Source: Clostridiales bacterium
GTDB lineage: Bacteria; Bacillota; Clostridia; Tissierellales; Sedimentibacteraceae
Assembly (NCBI GenBank): GCA_003457065.1
Contig: DMJQ01000088.1
Coordinates: 483 to 7,224, forward strand
Length of the DNA stretch: 6,742 nt
Reading direction: 5' to 3'
In this document: in pieces, positions 6,710 through 6,742 of the stretch
How positions within the stretch are numbered: the stretch's first letter is position 1
Layout of the letters: each line of letters starts with the position of its first letter
The notes under the pieces: model-generated
What the model saw: the letters and a program-made list of their open reading frames with translations, nothing else
Databases searched by the model: none
What the model was told of the DNA's origin: nothing
Made by a program: the position numbers and the translations under genes

Positions 6710-6742
6710 AAAAAGTACCGCTGCATTAATACGTATTAATGC
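6707..6742 (+). terminator. Probable transcription terminator, cut by the right window edge
   Basis: Immediately after the last stop codon come a run of A, the segment GTACCGCT, and a perfect 20-base palindrome (6723-6742) whose left half is GCATTAATAC. As RNA it could fold into an 8-base-pair stem with loop ACGU. The A-tract before the palindrome is what the left flank of a bidirectional intrinsic terminator looks like. If so, the bases just outside should read AGCGGTAC followed by T residues. That right arm is not visible, so the terminator is an inference while the palindrome is certain. Confidence 0.55.
6723..6742. repeat. Perfect 20-base palindrome at the window end
   Basis: The sequence equals its own reverse complement over all 20 bases; half-site GCATTAATAC. 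It lies 13 bases after the NhaC-type stop codon. It is most easily read as the inner stem of a terminator, but a protein-binding operator for a downstream gene is possible. Confidence 0.9.

Noticed and set aside
1..6742. CRISPR array, tRNA/rRNA genes, insertion sequence or prophage genes
   Set aside because: No spaced direct repeats, tRNA-like cloverleaf, transposase motifs or phage proteins were seen on either strand.

Overview
The window looks like chromosomal DNA from a low-GC Firmicute, most likely an anaerobic member of the Clostridia or Tissierellia. The grounds are AT-rich composition, AGA/AGG-rich arginine codon use in the larger genes, Shine-Dalgarno sites of the GGAGG type, and protein family content: a RecQ with a C-terminal helix-turn-helix extension, a DUF554 membrane protein and an NhaC-family antiporter. 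The exact genus cannot be read from the sequence.

Left part (1-1174, minus strand): two genes read leftwards. The first is a small split-barrel flavin-binding protein of the pyridoxamine 5'-phosphate oxidase-like (PPOX) family. After 69 bases comes a GNAT acetyltransferase that continues into a YoaP-type C-terminal domain and runs off the left edge of the window. Both have good ribosome binding sites and probably share one transcript.

Middle (1175-1600): a 426-base AT-rich intergenic region with divergent promoters. A plausible leftward promoter lies near 1278-1306. A good rightward extended -10 promoter lies at 1536-1564, with short palindromes in its spacer. No known RNA gene or riboswitch was recognised here.

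Right part (1601-6709, plus strand): a tight four-gene run, recQ - rsmI - DUF554 gene - nhaC-type gene. The first junction overlaps by 8 bases, and the next two gaps are 8 and 12 bases. The first two genes serve DNA repair and 16S rRNA modification. The last two encode membrane proteins that may work together, although the DUF554 function is unknown. Directly after the last stop there is an A-tract, then a perfect 20-base palindrome that ends exactly at the window edge. This is probably the left part of a terminator.

No clearly novel defence, mobile or RNA system was found. The best leads are the DUF554/NhaC pairing, the altered signature motif of the NhaC homologue, and the PPOX plus GNAT-YoaP pair.
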